Below, in pieces: positions 25,994 through 37,758 of a DNA stretch of 64,000 nucleotides. Below the pieces are notes generated by a model. The model had not been told where the DNA came from. It was given only the letters and a program-made list of their open reading frames with translations, and ran no database searches. The number at the start of each line of letters is the position of its first letter. The first letter of the stretch is position 1. This stretch comes from Henckelia pumila (lineage: Eukaryota > Streptophyta > Magnoliopsida > Lamiales > Gesneriaceae): contig NC_133121.1 of assembly GCF_033568475.1 (NCBI RefSeq), positions 133,084,375 through 133,148,374 on the forward strand, in the 5' to 3' direction. Both the position numbers and the translations under genes were made by a program.

Positions 25994-27160
25994 TCAAGAA
26001 TGGTGGCTCGTTCCGTCGTGCCGATCATTGCAGCCGCCGTGAGATCCATCGGACGGAGATTCCGACACCCCTGATCCGCCGCCGCTTCGGTAAGGATTAA
26101 GACCAGCTAGAAGGCCACCTAATTGACCATCGCCCAAACCATTACCACCACCACCACCTCCTCCTCCTCCTCCGCCGCCACCTAACTGCTGGTTAGGCAT
26201 CAGCGCCACCGGCGTCGTGAAATTCATGAAATGCAGCCCACTAGACATGGTTCCTCTATACAAAGCTGCGGCGGCGGCGGCGCTGTTATTGATGTTAACC
26301 GGAGGAAAAGTCCAAATTGGATCGCCGCTCATCCAAAAATTCGCCGGGATCGAAGAATGGCTCGCCGGAATTGTCCCTGTACTTGACTGCAACAAGTAGT
26401 TTCCAATCTGGTGGTGCTGCGGATTCTGCAATAATTCATGCTCCGCCCTCCGCTTCCGCGACCCTAAACCTTCCTCCGCCGTCTCCGCCGTTAAATCCAG
26501 GGAATTACTCTCACGCATTTCTTGCTTCGTCTGCATCAAATTAGGGTTTAAGTTCCCCGCCTGAAAATTCAGCAGAGTCGTGGAAGAACTCTCCGGCGAC
26601 AACCCAATGCCCGGAAACATCCCACGGCGTTGCTGAAGATTGTAATTCTGATTAAAATAAGCAGATCTCAATTGGGAAGGCACGGACATGCTCGAACCGG
26701 AGCTACGTAGAGAGATATTAAGTGAAGTAAAGTTGGCGGGAATCGTGCCGGTCCCGGTGGCGGCGATGACGGCCGGCTCCGCCTGTTGTAGCAGCCACTC
26801 GATGGTTTCTCCGTCGGACTTGTGGCCCAGCTCTCGAGTGAGCTGGAAAACCCTAGCAGCACATAGAGCCGGCATGCGGATGCGCCGCCCACGGCCGTCG
26901 ACTTTGGTGTGGCGATCCTTGGTGGACGTCCGTTTGGGTGGCGGCTTCTTGGACGGTTCGGCGACGGTGATTTGGAGGCTCGATGATGGTGTGGTGGTGG
27001 AGCTAGGGTCGGAGATGGCGAGAGAAGGATAGGCGGAGCTGGTGGAGCAGCCGGCGGCGGGGTCGTCTTCTTTCTTCTCAAGTAACTGAAAAGGGAAGTT
27101 GTGGCGGCTGTGTTGGTGGTGGTGGTGATGGTGGTGGAGATGATCATCGCCGCCCTCCAT
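25994..27160 (-). CDS. Class I TCP transcription factor (TCP14/TCP15-like)
   Basis: A single uninterrupted frame of 388 codons, as usual for TCP genes. The TCP bHLH domain lies at about residues 77-131, with the basic region [17 protein letters not shown], then [20 protein letters not shown] and [18 protein letters not shown]. The shortened basic region and the following [16 protein letters not shown] block are typical of class I proteins close to TCP14 and TCP15, which control cell proliferation, internode growth, seed germination and immunity. The N-terminus has a histidine run (residues 8-15), there is an alanine run near residue 290 and a 13-residue glycine run near residue 325; such runs vary between species. 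A basic SRKRRAE patch near residue 235 may aid nuclear import. The first ATG of the frame is used. Confidence 0.96.
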   Translation of the reverse strand: MEGGDDHLHHHHHHHQHSRHNFPFQLLEKKEDDPAAGCSTSSAYPSLAISDPSSTTTPSSSLQITVAEPSKKPPPKRTSTKDRHTKVDGRGRRIRMPALCAARVFQLTRELGHKSDGETIEWLLQQAEPAVIAATGTGTIPANFTSLNISLRSSGSSMSVPSQLRSAYFNQNYNLQQRRGMFPGIGLSPESSSTTLLNFQAGNLNPNLMQTKQEMRESNSLDLTAETAEEGLGSRKRRAEHELLQNPQHHQIGNYLLQSSTGTIPASHSSIPANFWMSGDPIWTFPPVNINNSAAAAAALYRGTMSSGLHFMNFTTPVALMPNQQLGGGGGGGGGGGGGNGLGDGQLGGLLAGLNPYRSGGGSGVSESPSDGSHGGCNDRHDGTSHHS

Positions 27161-27442
27161 GATCGCATTAGAGATGAAACTACCAAGAAAATCAAAACCC
27201 CACAGTACTGCTTCAAAAAATATTTAATCTTTTATCTCCTATCCTTTGTCAAAAGCAAGATTGCTCCCTTATATATTATATATGAAAATATACCCTTAAT
27301 TCAATTCATATAAGTATATATGTAAAAAAAAAAAAAAAATCATGAAATGGGGGAGAGAATTATAAGTAGCAATTGCTCCCTCTGTATTTTTATTTTATTT
27401 TCTCTCTTTTTGGAATTTCTATCACAATCTGTGTGTTTTTGG

Positions 27443-27461
27443 TGAGAGAGAGAGAGAGAGG
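27443..27461 (-). repeat. Pyrimidine (CT) microsatellite in the TCP 5' leader or promoter
   Basis: A GA run on the plus strand, so CT on the transcribed strand, about 285 bp upstream of the TCP ATG. CT runs near the start site are common in plant promoters and leaders. A long A run lies at 27323-27338 between it and the ATG. Confidence 0.5.
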
Positions 27462-28025
27462 ATAAGGGAGGAGGAGGAGAAGCTTTAAGCAACAAAGATA
27501 ATGAGTGGGAATTATATGGGGTGAGCTTTAAAAAGCTAAAGAATTAATAATATATGAATAATAAATAAATAAATAAATAAATGAGAAAACAAGTGCTTTT
27601 GTTGGGTTCTATATGTGCCAGTGAGATGTGGGAAAATATAATATTTTATTATTATTATTTTAATTGTATGTTGAATTTAAAATGTTGGATACAAATATTA
27701 TAACTTTATTTTAATTTTGTAGCTTGTAGAATTAATATAGGTTTTGCATTGATTGGATTCTCTCCCTCTCTTTTTCCCCCCTTTCTTTTTCATATCTTTT
27801 TGACAAAAATCCCTTTGTTAAAAAGAGGATGAAGAAAATTTGTGATGATTCTTCTTGGAGTTAAATAGTATTATTTTTATTTTTATTTTTATTTAATTTA
27901 GGGGGAATTATGTGGGATGATTGTTTTCTTTCTTTTTTTATTGTGGTTGGACAGAGGTCTTTGGTTCAGACTCCACGTGAGGTGCTCTTTTTATCATTCA
28001 ATCCATAAAGACAATGGTGTCCAAT

Positions 28026-28033
28026 GTGGGACC
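28026..28033 (+). promoter_or_regulatory. TCP class I binding site upstream of the TCP gene
   Basis: GTGGGACC fits the class I TCP consensus GTGGGNCC. It lies about 870 bp upstream of the TCP start codon, so the factor, or a relative, may bind its own promoter. An 8-bp match can arise by chance. Confidence 0.35.
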
Positions 28034-28133
28034 CATTCTCAAGTCAAATTAATGGAGTGACGCTCAAATATACTACATTATAATTATAATTATAATTATT
28101 ATTATTATATATAATTTTATTCCACGCAGCTTA

Positions 28134-28508
28134 GGGCTTGTTTGGTTCAAGTACAAATAATATTTGTATAACTTATTCTATCTAATTTTTCGTTCTTCTC
28201 GTCATATTATATATCTATCTATTAATTATTTATTTTACATCAATCACATCATTAATCATTTATTTTATATCAATTAAATCATTAAATTTAAATTACTATC
28301 TTACCTTTATAAATAATATTATTCATATTTTATTTATTTTTTAAAAAGACAAATGGTAATTTATCATGTCTATATAAAATTCAATCAATCAAATCACATA
28401 AACTATAATCTATCAATCAAATCAAATATTATATTAACTATCATTTTTTATTTATTTTATATTACTTATCCAAGTACTATTTATCCTATCATCGAACCAA
28501 ACGGTACC
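28134..28508 (-). mobile_element. Tourist-like (PIF/Harbinger) MITE with TTA duplication
   Basis: The element is flanked by TTA (28131-28133 and 28509-28511), the target size of PIF/Harbinger transposons. The ends are inverted: GGGCTTGTTTGGTTC on the left and the complement of GGTACCGTTTGGTTC on the right. The 375-bp body is AT-rich and non-coding, and matches 12529-13022 in opposite orientation. It lies about 1 kb upstream of the TCP start. Confidence 0.8.
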
Positions 28509-29101
28509 TTATAGTACAAAATTTTCGTGAGCGACCACTCAAATTTGTCAATAGGTTTTAGTGATTTTTGTTTTTGTTTGTTTGCACTACTAAAAATATA
28601 AATTCACCTGTGAGTTTTAGTGGTCATTCGCGAAAATTTTGCATTTTAAGACACATGCATGTGATCAAAACTATATATATATAGATACTCTAGCTTACTC
28701 AATAATTTAAACATTATCAATGTTCACAAATTAAATAAAAATGTGATTAGTGTAGCCTTATATATATATATGTTAATTTAATCATTCATCAACATTTGAT
28801 GTCAATTTCTACTAATACTAACATATTTACACACACGATATGTGTGACAAAAAAGTATTTTTTTAATTATACTTAAATTCAATAAAAAATCTATTAAATT
28901 TATAGTAGAAAAAAAAAAAATTGGGTTAAGAACGGTAATCATAAGAAGTAGTTAATGCATCATTTCTTCTATTATGCATTTCTCGTTCCATTAGTTTTTT
29001 TAAATAATTTGAAATTTGATAAATAAATAGAAATTATTATTAATTTTGTGTGATCATAAACAAGAGACCAAACAGTTTTTGTAAGGCTTTTTTACTTGAT
29101 A

Positions 29102-29383
29102 TTAGTAATCAATCACACGCACGCGTTGCGTGCTATTCACTTTTTTAATTGAAAATAAAACAAAAATAAAAATAATAAACATTAAAATAAAAAATGACAT
29201 TTTTGTAAATAAATATCCATAAAAAGAAAAAAATACTGAAAGTGGCATTTTAGTAAATAATTAGCTATCAAGGGGTAAAGTAAAATGATATTTTCGTAAT
29301 TAAATATATACTAAAGTACAAACAAATAAATGGGTTAGTCATACCAACGTACCAACCACTCAACTTTAATAGAATAGTATAGA
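29102..29383 (-). mobile_element. Complete short non-autonomous Helitron
   Basis: Read on the minus strand the element begins TCTATACTATTCTATTAAAG at 29383, preceded by A, and ends CTAA at 29105-29102, followed by T. A hairpin, GCACGCAACGCGTGC, precedes the 3' end by about 12 nt. TC start, CTRR end, subterminal hairpin and insertion between A and T are the Helitron hallmarks. At 282 bp it codes for nothing. Termini and body match 39721-40039. Confidence 0.82.
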
Positions 29384-29439
29384 TAGTATATATATGGACA
29401 CACTTGATCTAATCACAAAAATTCTATGATATTTTTCAG

Positions 29440-29504
29440 GATATTACGTTAGTCTGAAGGTTTACCTAGTGCGCACCGAAAAGTAACGGTTGCGAATTCC
29501 CCCG

Positions 29505-29508
<4 letters not shown>
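29440..29508 (+). mobile_element. Retroposon 3'-end-like dispersed repeat, copy 2
   Basis: The block TACGTTAGTCTGAAGGTTTA, ACCTAGTGCGCACCG and GGTTGCGAATTCCCCCGTCA matches copy 1 at 17328-17395 in opposite orientation. It runs directly into a long AT microsatellite, which may have grown from the element's tail. Confidence 0.55.

Positions 29509-29555
<47 letters not shown>
29507..29555. repeat. AT dinucleotide microsatellite, about 24 units
   Basis: An unbroken AT run, the longest dinucleotide array in the window, directly after the CCCCCGTC end of the retroposon-like block. Confidence 0.95.
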
Positions 29556-29558
<3 letters not shown>

Positions 29559-31759
29559 CTATGAGTTCATCTCACAATTTAATTTTGTGAGACAAATCTC
29601 TCTTCGTCTCGTTGATATAGATTTATACGACCGTCTCATAAGAAACTTACTCTCTATTTCAATCCATGACAAATAATTAATAAACTTTATCAATTGTAAC
29701 AACTCGGTTGTTGAATTTAACTCCCATGTCATGCATAATATAATAGACAAGAATGTACCCGTTTGACACAAATATTTATTATCTTCTGAGTTGTTCGTTG
29801 TCTGAAAGTAATTAATATATCAGATTTGAGTTTTTATCGAAGTTTTTGAATCCTTTTTTGAATTATTCAAATACACTGCCATGGTAATTTAAGGGTATAT
29901 ATTTTATCTACATTTGTACTACTACGAATTAATATGATGAATATATACTAATTAATTTCGTAAGTTTTTTTGATATAGCGTTTGAATTTGTCCTCTTAAT
30001 TAGTAATTAATTAGGAGGTTGTGTGAATTTACTTATAAGTTTGAAACATGGCTGATACTGTGACATCAAATAGATCACCTGTTGGAATCGTAGTGACCAA
30101 ATGTCGTACGAGATAAAATAATTTATGATAGATATATAATCGAGTAACCTCCGGCTCCTAGCTAATCTTACGTAGCAAAATATTACATGCACGAGATTAT
30201 GTCTTCATCTTCACATGCCACAAAAATCTTGGGCAGTTTTTGCAGGAGCTTTGCTTTTAAATAAGTATTTAAATTTATATATCTTTCCATTTAATAAAAC
30301 CTCAAACCCATGTAATTAAAAACTGATTTGGTAATTTATGTGTGTAGACTTAAATACCCCTCAATTTTATTGACTGATAAAAATAATTGAATGATATCGT
30401 AATATCCATGACCCATTTTAAATCCAACTTCTCATCCTAAGACCCATGTTCTCCCACTAACCCTTATTTTATGTACATTATATTTCACACACAACGTGTG
30501 TGTGTGTCTGTAGCTAGTATAGATAATGAAGAAGCGGGTAATGTTTGAAAAAAAGTGGAACAACTGAAAATAAAAAGGGGACGGAGCCACCCCAAAGGCT
30601 AGGGTGAGCTCCAGCCCATTCTTTAAAAAAATAATTGTATTAGTTATAATATATATGTAATTATTTAAAGTTAAAAGTAATCTTAGTCCATGTTAATTGT
30701 TGATTTAGCTCAATACTTAGTCCAACATATTTTTTGAAACATATTTGTAATCCTATATTTTTTGAAATATATTTGTGAAATTTGTGTTGTTTGATTTATA
30801 AAATTATTTTTTAAAGAAAAAAAATTAATTAATTAGATGAAGCACATCCTCTTCTTCATGCCATTTTCATATTCAAGTTTCTTCTTACTTGTTTTAAAAG
30901 TTCAATTTTTATCTCGTTTTTGTGTTTCTTTAAATTAGATTTTGTTGTTTTTGAACTGCTTGATTTTATTGATATGTGTAATTATGAGTTTCTTGGAAAT
31001 AATTAATTGTGAAGTGTGATTTCTGATATTTTTTAGAAGATGTTTTTATTTAGTTTTTATTATTTTCTATGTCCTTTTTGCATTTTCTTTGTTGAAAAAT
31101 TGGAAATAACGCGTGTTTTCAGAATATTTACTTATAGGATTTATAAATTTTGCTGGATTCATTCAGAAAGCTTTTGCACCTCAAAATTTCTTCATTATTT
31201 TATAATAATTAATGAGGTATTTTTTTTTAGTAGGTCACATATTAATTTTTTCATGATGTGCTCTAATCTCTATATATTATTTGAAAAATCATATTTTACC
31301 TTCTAAGTATATTGTAATCTTACCGACTGAAGAAGAAAATTTAATATATAATATATGTGAAACTCTTATTTTTTTATAACCATCAAAATGTTTTCGGAGT
31401 CAGTTCATTTGAATCGTCACTTCTTCAGTAGTTTATAATTTTTACCATTAAATATTTTGCAAACGTTTTTTTTATATAAATTACTATTTTTATTATTTTT
31501 TATTTTACATTATTTATTTTACATTATTTTATTTTTTTTATCGAATCAGTTAGCCTAGTTTTAAAATATTTTCTGACTACGTCCTGTGAGTAATGTTTCA
31601 TAAAATAAGTGTTTAGATTTCAATTAAGAATGAATTTGGTTGGAAATACTTGGAATAGCCAATGGTCATAAGCATTTCCAAAAAAAAAAAACTAAAAAAA
31701 AATCTAGCGTTTTGTTACAAAACTTGTTTAAAACACTTTTAAAAAAATAATGTGTCCTC
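29556..31759. other. AT-rich intergenic region with a GAGACGGTCTC-family copy and a Helitron end
   Basis: A copy of the GAGACGGTCTC repeat lies at about 29560-29652, and a Helitron-like 3' terminus at 30517. A short block GGGGACGGAGCCACCCCAAA at about 30579-30598 looks like the edge of another dispersed repeat. Open frames such as 31040-31306 are T-rich and not convincing. Confidence 0.5.
30487..30517 (+). mobile_element. Helitron-like 3' terminus
   Basis: The hairpin ACACACAACGTGTGTGT is followed about 10 nt later by CTAG at 30514-30517 and then T, matching the 3' ends of the complete copies. The corresponding 5' end was not found. Confidence 0.45.
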
Positions 31760-32264
31760 CATGGGCGGATTCAGAAATTTTGTTCAGGGGGCGCAATTAA
31801 GGACAGAGTTATGTGTTGTTCCGTCAGGGTGGTCGCTTGGGGGACCTACTTTTTTTTTTCTATTTTTTATACATTAAATTTAGTCCACTTTATCAATATA
31901 TGAACAATTTTAAAAATAAAAAGATAAAAGCTGAATACATAAAAACTAGAGAGCATAGAAAAAATAAAAATTTGGCTCCGTTATTGAATACAATTCATAA
32001 AAAAATCATAAATGTGCATTTTATATCAACTAAAAAACGATCAAAAAAATTAAACATTATCATCAATTCATAATAATTCATTATACAATTATTTGATGAG
32101 TTGTTAAAAATATTTTCTTTAAAATATAATACATAAATTTTACTTAAAATTGACATATACTATATTTTATTTTATTAAAAAAATAATATAAATATATACT
32201 AATAATTTATTTAAAAATTTGAGTGCGGGCTCATGCCCCTAGACCCTACATGGGTCCGCCCCCG
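31760..32264. mobile_element. hAT-like non-autonomous element
   Basis: The body starts CATGGGCGGATTCA and ends as the complement of CGGGGGCGGACCCA, a degenerate terminal inverted repeat with GC-rich ends and an AT-rich centre. It is flanked by an 8-bp target duplication matching at 7 of 8 (GTGTCCTC at 31752-31759, CTGTCCTC at 32265-32272), the size left by hAT transposases. No transposase frame is present in 505 bp. Confidence 0.7.
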
Positions 32265-35200
32265 CTGTCCTCTAAAAAAAATATTTTGTAGAAACTAGTA
32301 ATTATGGATGTTTAACTTTTGCTTCTACTTCTACTAGAAATAAGAAATAAATTTTTTTTCAAAATTTATCTAAATTTCAATACCATTTATTTTATTAAAA
32401 AAATAAAAACACTTTGAAATACATATAACTTATTTTGTTTGAGCCAAAAAAACAATAATAGTTTTTTTTTAATGTTACAAAAAATCTTTAATATCAGTGG
32501 ATTAATTTTGCATTGCCAAAAAAACAAATCGCATCTTCAAGACTCGTCGAATATGAAAATTTTATAAAAAGGTAGCTGGTAAGGTATATATGATTGATTC
32601 TCCTAGTAATTATTAGTAGAATTAATTGTATAAAGTTGCAACGTAGTGCATAGAGTGATATGATTACTGCTTATACTACAAATAATCCATGTTAAAATAA
32701 AATAGAATAAAATTGACAGACATTTTTTAAAAATAAATAAAAAAATTGTTTTAAACAGAAGAAGTTTTGTTAATAAGGGGTGGGTCCTTCCTCCATTCAC
32801 GTAATGATTTTTTTCGCCTTTGGCGCTTTGCCTTTATAATGCACCTTAAGGATTCCTGTTGGAATTTGCCCCCTTTGCTTTTTGGCCATTTGTTTAGCCT
32901 CTTAATCATTTATTATTTTCCACACTTAATCAATAACTAAACATTCTTTTTGTTGCCTTTACATTCTTAATTATTTCTCTCCATTTAGCTATCATTCCAT
33001 TTACAAGAGACCCATTAAAATTTAAATCATATTTATGATTATATATGATATCTCCAATGAATGTATCATAACTTTGAATCTATCTGCACTCAATACTCGT
33101 CTTATTCCGTGTTTACCTGTTTTGCAAATTTTGTCAACCGTACTTCATGCTATTGAAATTGTTGATGTGACACTGTACATATCACGAGTATATACGACTG
33201 TCATATCAATTCGGCATCGCAATATAGATTGAAAATTTAAAAAATAAATTAAAGATCCCAAAAAAAACACTATGCTCCTGAATATTGGAAGAATGCATGA
33301 AGATAAAATATATTTTTAGGAAGAAATGATTATAATTAGCCATGGTGGTGGCCTAGGGTGGCCAGGAGGATTTGGTTGGATCAGACAACATATTAATTAA
33401 TCAATTAATTAAATTGGACACGTCTTTTGGTGAGATTTAGGATAAGAAATGGTATGGCTGCTAGACTGGCATGCATCTACCTCTCGGAATTAAGAATGGC
33501 AGGTGTCGTATATATTTTTTTATATCTAATAATAATAATCTAACTAATCTAATTAAATATAATAGTAGCTACAGTACATTTTTATTAATAAATATCATAT
33601 AGAAAGGACATGAAAAATTAATTTGTGCATTTGCGCATTTATTATAACGATTTTGGATTTATTTTAGCTTTCTTAAATCAAATAGCTTGCAAAGTTTCTG
33701 CTGTAAATTATCCTTTTAATTTTACGATAAGAGTTCGATTATGTTTCAAAAATGAATATGTTACTAGTACTATATATGATATGAAGTTATCTCAACGCCA
33801 AGTCGAAGCATATTTTGAAGCAATGACAGCGTGATGAGAATGCCAATTATCATGTTAGATAAAAATATGCTACATCGAGTGAAATTCACTTGATCGATGA
33901 TCTATTTTTTATTTGTGTGTTAACGTGTGTTACGAAAGCTTGTACCAACTCAAAGGTCACGGTTATGGCTTCGATGAATATGTACGTATTGACTAATTAT
34001 TTTACTATCGACCATGCATCCTTAAATTTGAAATAATTAATTAAATGTGTTAATGAGGGCCAAAACCCCAAAAAATTTCATTATTTTCCACAGCTGATCA
34101 TTGTCCGAAGATTTAACATATGCGTACAGAAAACCATCGTACGTACATGTCCTTGATCTGACACTATATTCCAGCCTTGAAAATTTTATATATAGATGCC
34201 ATTCTCCGACTGAAAAAAATAAAATAAAAATCAATAAAAATAATTTAATTATGTCATTCTCCGTTTCTATTTAATTACTTGCAATATATATTTATCTATT
34301 TTTATATTTAATTTAATATAAAAACAAATATATACGTCTATACGTAATCGTAATTGTGATGTAATTTAAATTTGTCTAAAACATCCTCCATGTTATCCAA
34401 CTAAATGCACGGTTTTATTATATTATAATTATAATAAAAAAATTTATATTTTATTTTATCTTCCACCATTTCAATTTTTTAAAATAATCATTTACATTTT
34501 GAATTTTTTTTAAAAAAAATTACTTCATTATTTAATTATTTATTTTTAGATATACGCATGTCGTGGCCACAATCCGCTAATGGATGTAATGAAACGTTAC
34601 AAGTTACAGCTAAACCCTTTTCAAATGATTGCGTTTTTTTAGATTTTTTTGAATAATCTCGATCGTTATAACTTTGTAGTTTTATCCAAGATGTAACATC
34701 AAAATTTGTTAGAACAAAGTCCATTTTTTATTAAAGAATGTAATTTCTTCGATTTTTAATACATATTTTCGAAAGTTATTATTATGGCAAATTGTGTTTA
34801 TATTTCTGTTTCTTTTCGATTTTAATTATCAAATTTATGTTGTAGTGTTATATTCAGTTTTGGCAATTTTAGGCATTTGTAATTTGTTATCAAAAGTGTT
34901 ACGTATCATATATATAAATATATATTTCATGAAAATATTTAGTCATGCACCTAACTGGTCAGAATTTATAGACCATAAACAACAAAATTTATTATCATTA
35001 ACTGCTAAATTGAAGCTGGATAAATTAATTAACGAGACTCAGACTGACGAATGTTGACCGGCCACGTTTCAATTAAATATATATATGCATATGTGTCAAC
35101 TGAATGAAATTCATCATGTTTATATATCTATAGTACTGTCAACTCAGTTAGATTTCTCATTCAAAACTTTTATTGGTTATACGACACTCTGATCTTTAAT

Positions 35201-37682
35201 TATAAGTAACAACATTAATTGTTCCAGTATCAATTAAATTTAAATAATTCCAATAATATTATAATAAAATTAGAAAAACAAAAAATAAAATACTATATAT
35301 ATTGTAAAAACATCGATCATGCATCACATTTCGGTGTGTGAGTTTTTATATATAAAATAAAAAAATAGACAAAACAAATAATAATATATATATAAGTGGT
35401 TTCCTTTGTCAAATCAAAAAACGTAACAAAGAAATGAACAAGATTGCAGTTAGAAAACCAAATTAATAGATCAGTTTCTGTTCCCATGTGATGGCTTTAG
35501 TGGATCTGTTGACAATGCTGCTCCTTTTGAGACCACAAGCTTTGCCCCCCCTTTTCGTGAAGATGACAGCTCAAACCATTTTCCCTTTTTTTCTAAGAAA
35601 AAAAAATCATCAAGATACTATTATATCATCCAAATGCTATATATTCAAATCTTTTTATTATTATTATTATTATTATCATCATATTTCGATATACAGTTCA
35701 ACGATGTACGTATATACTTGGAGATCCCTGAGCCGATCGAATAATCTTGAACAATGAGATCAAGTAAATTTGCACCTTGATCGCGATATATATGTTTTGA
35801 AGATGGATTTTTTGAACCTCAAGTTGAGGTCACTTGAAGATCATGGATCCAATTTATAATAAGATGACCATATATAGCTGAGCTGTGATGTGAAAATTAG
35901 ACTTTTAATTCAACGAAATGGAAATGCAAATGGGCTCTTGAATATTATCGAAGGTTCAATCCAAAAATAAAGATCCATGTATATGGTGCTGATCAAAATT
36001 CAAACACATGCTGAATATTTTTATAGAGGCTCACAATATATTCAGTTAATTAATTGGTTTGATGATCTTCATTGTAGATGGATACATAAGTTTTTATTTT
36101 AAGCCCCATGCATGTTGCATTTTTTGTCAGAGCCATTTTAGGCCAGTGCCGAATATTTACTTTATTTTTATTAAAGTGTGATCCTAAAATGTTTCTTTAG
36201 AGAATTATATAAACAATTTTATGAATATTATTGTCACTCCAAATTAATGAACTTTTAAACAAGTACAAAAAATAATTCAAAATTGCGGATTTCAAGACAA
36301 GTGGAATTAATTTATTATTATGGTTTTGAGTTCTTCAGTTCCATATCATATCCATCGATCCAAATTAATATAATATAACACATATATATCATATACGATA
36401 GTCGAATATCGTGTGTGAATTCTACCGAACACCAGTCAGCGAAGGCTCTCTTTAATTCGAAACGTTTATCAACTTACTTTTGCGGAAAACATTAATTAAT
36501 AAATAAGTTTATAAAAAGATGAAGAATAACAAATCATGAATTGTAATAAAACAAAAAAAAAAAAAAACAAAACAAAAAATCACGAATTTAAATGCCTTCC
36601 CACGTGGCTAGCTCTTGCGCCTGTTTTTGGTAATCGGGCTTGACGGAAACACATTTTTTTTAGGTAATAATAATAATAATCCTGATTATATTATAATAGT
36701 TAAACCCATTAAAAAAATTATTTTTGATCATTTTAATTTATTTTCAAATTTATTTTTATAATTCTTTTTACATATTTAATAATTAAGAGGCAAAAAAATA
36801 ATTTATCATTCAAAAACTTCTCACATCCTCTTCCCACTATCCTAATTTATAATTAATACTATCTCTTTACCCATTATCTTAATTTATAAATAAATTTAAA
36901 TTTATAAAAATATATTTTGTGTATATGTGCTTTGGTATACTAATAATAATAATAATAAGTTAACATCCCAAATGGAAATATAAGATAGTGAGTCATTTTC
37001 GGAGACTTTATAAACCATTATCGACGTGTATCTTATCCAAACAAATTTGAGGATGTCCAATCACGAAGCACCAAATAAGCATGAAGACATTATTATTGTT
37101 TCGAACACATTTTTGTTATTTCACATCTTTTTTTCATCCGAATAAGGCCTTATTTACTACTCCTCACATTAATCACCTCTCTGTCACTTATCTATCAAAT
37201 TTGTTATTATTCAATGCGCACCGAATAAAGTGGTGGATTGAGAAAGTATGGAGTTTTTGCTAACATATAATATATGCTCGTGTACCTTTAACTATACAAG
37301 TTTTGAAGGCGAATTTGCCAACTGAAATCATTATTGTATTTCTTTCGGTGTGTGAGGTTGATCCCAAGTTATATTTATTTTGGGCTCAGGTTCAAGATCG
37401 CATTCTTCTCCTCTACAACTTTTTTAAAGAGAAAGAAATACACAATTTTTTTTTATATTTTTGTCATTTTTGTTAATGAAATGACGAAAGAGCTTTATAA
37501 AACTAAAAATAGGCAAAGAAATAAAAATAACAAAAGCCCTTCACAAATAATTCTGGACTATTAGAACTCAATTGAAAGCCCATAATCCAACTTTGTACGA
37601 GGCCCACCGAGCCCGTTAAATCCAGTTAAATATCAGCCTCGGGAATATCCGATCCAGTAAGGGTCCTCTATAGCTTCTCCAA
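32265..37682. other. Gene-free AT-rich stretch
   Basis: No gene can be supported. Of note are a possible coding remnant at 35470-35605, a 69-codon open frame at 33625-33834 without family resemblance, and many ATAT and AATAAT runs. The rest is featureless low-complexity sequence as far as I can see. Confidence 0.5.
35470..35605 (+). pseudogene. Possible coding remnant (unrecognised)
   Basis: In a very AT-rich region this stretch is balanced in composition and one frame (codons in register with 35478) reads like protein: PCDGFSGSVDNAAPF, then ETTSFAPPFREDDSSN, before running into a lysine/AAA tract. There is no start codon in that frame, a TAG lies upstream and no partner exon was seen. It may be an orphaned exon or a captured gene fragment. 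Weak evidence. Confidence 0.25.
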
Positions 37683-37685
37683 ATA

Positions 37686-37757
<72 letters not shown>
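37683..37757. repeat. AAT trinucleotide microsatellite, about 25 units
   Basis: An unbroken run of ATA/AAT units. On the minus strand it gives the long leucine stretch of an open frame that has no other support as a gene. Confidence 0.95.

Positions 37758-37758
<1 letters not shown>

Noticed and set aside
26668-27216. 182-codon open frame on the minus strand overlapping the TCP gene
   Set aside because: It is a shifted-frame shadow of the TCP coding sequence, kept open by its GC-rich codons; the TCP domain lies in the other frame.
33625-33834. 69-codon open frame on the plus strand
   Set aside because: Reads somewhat protein-like but lacks any known motif or exon partner, and stands in AT-rich sequence where such frames are expected by chance.
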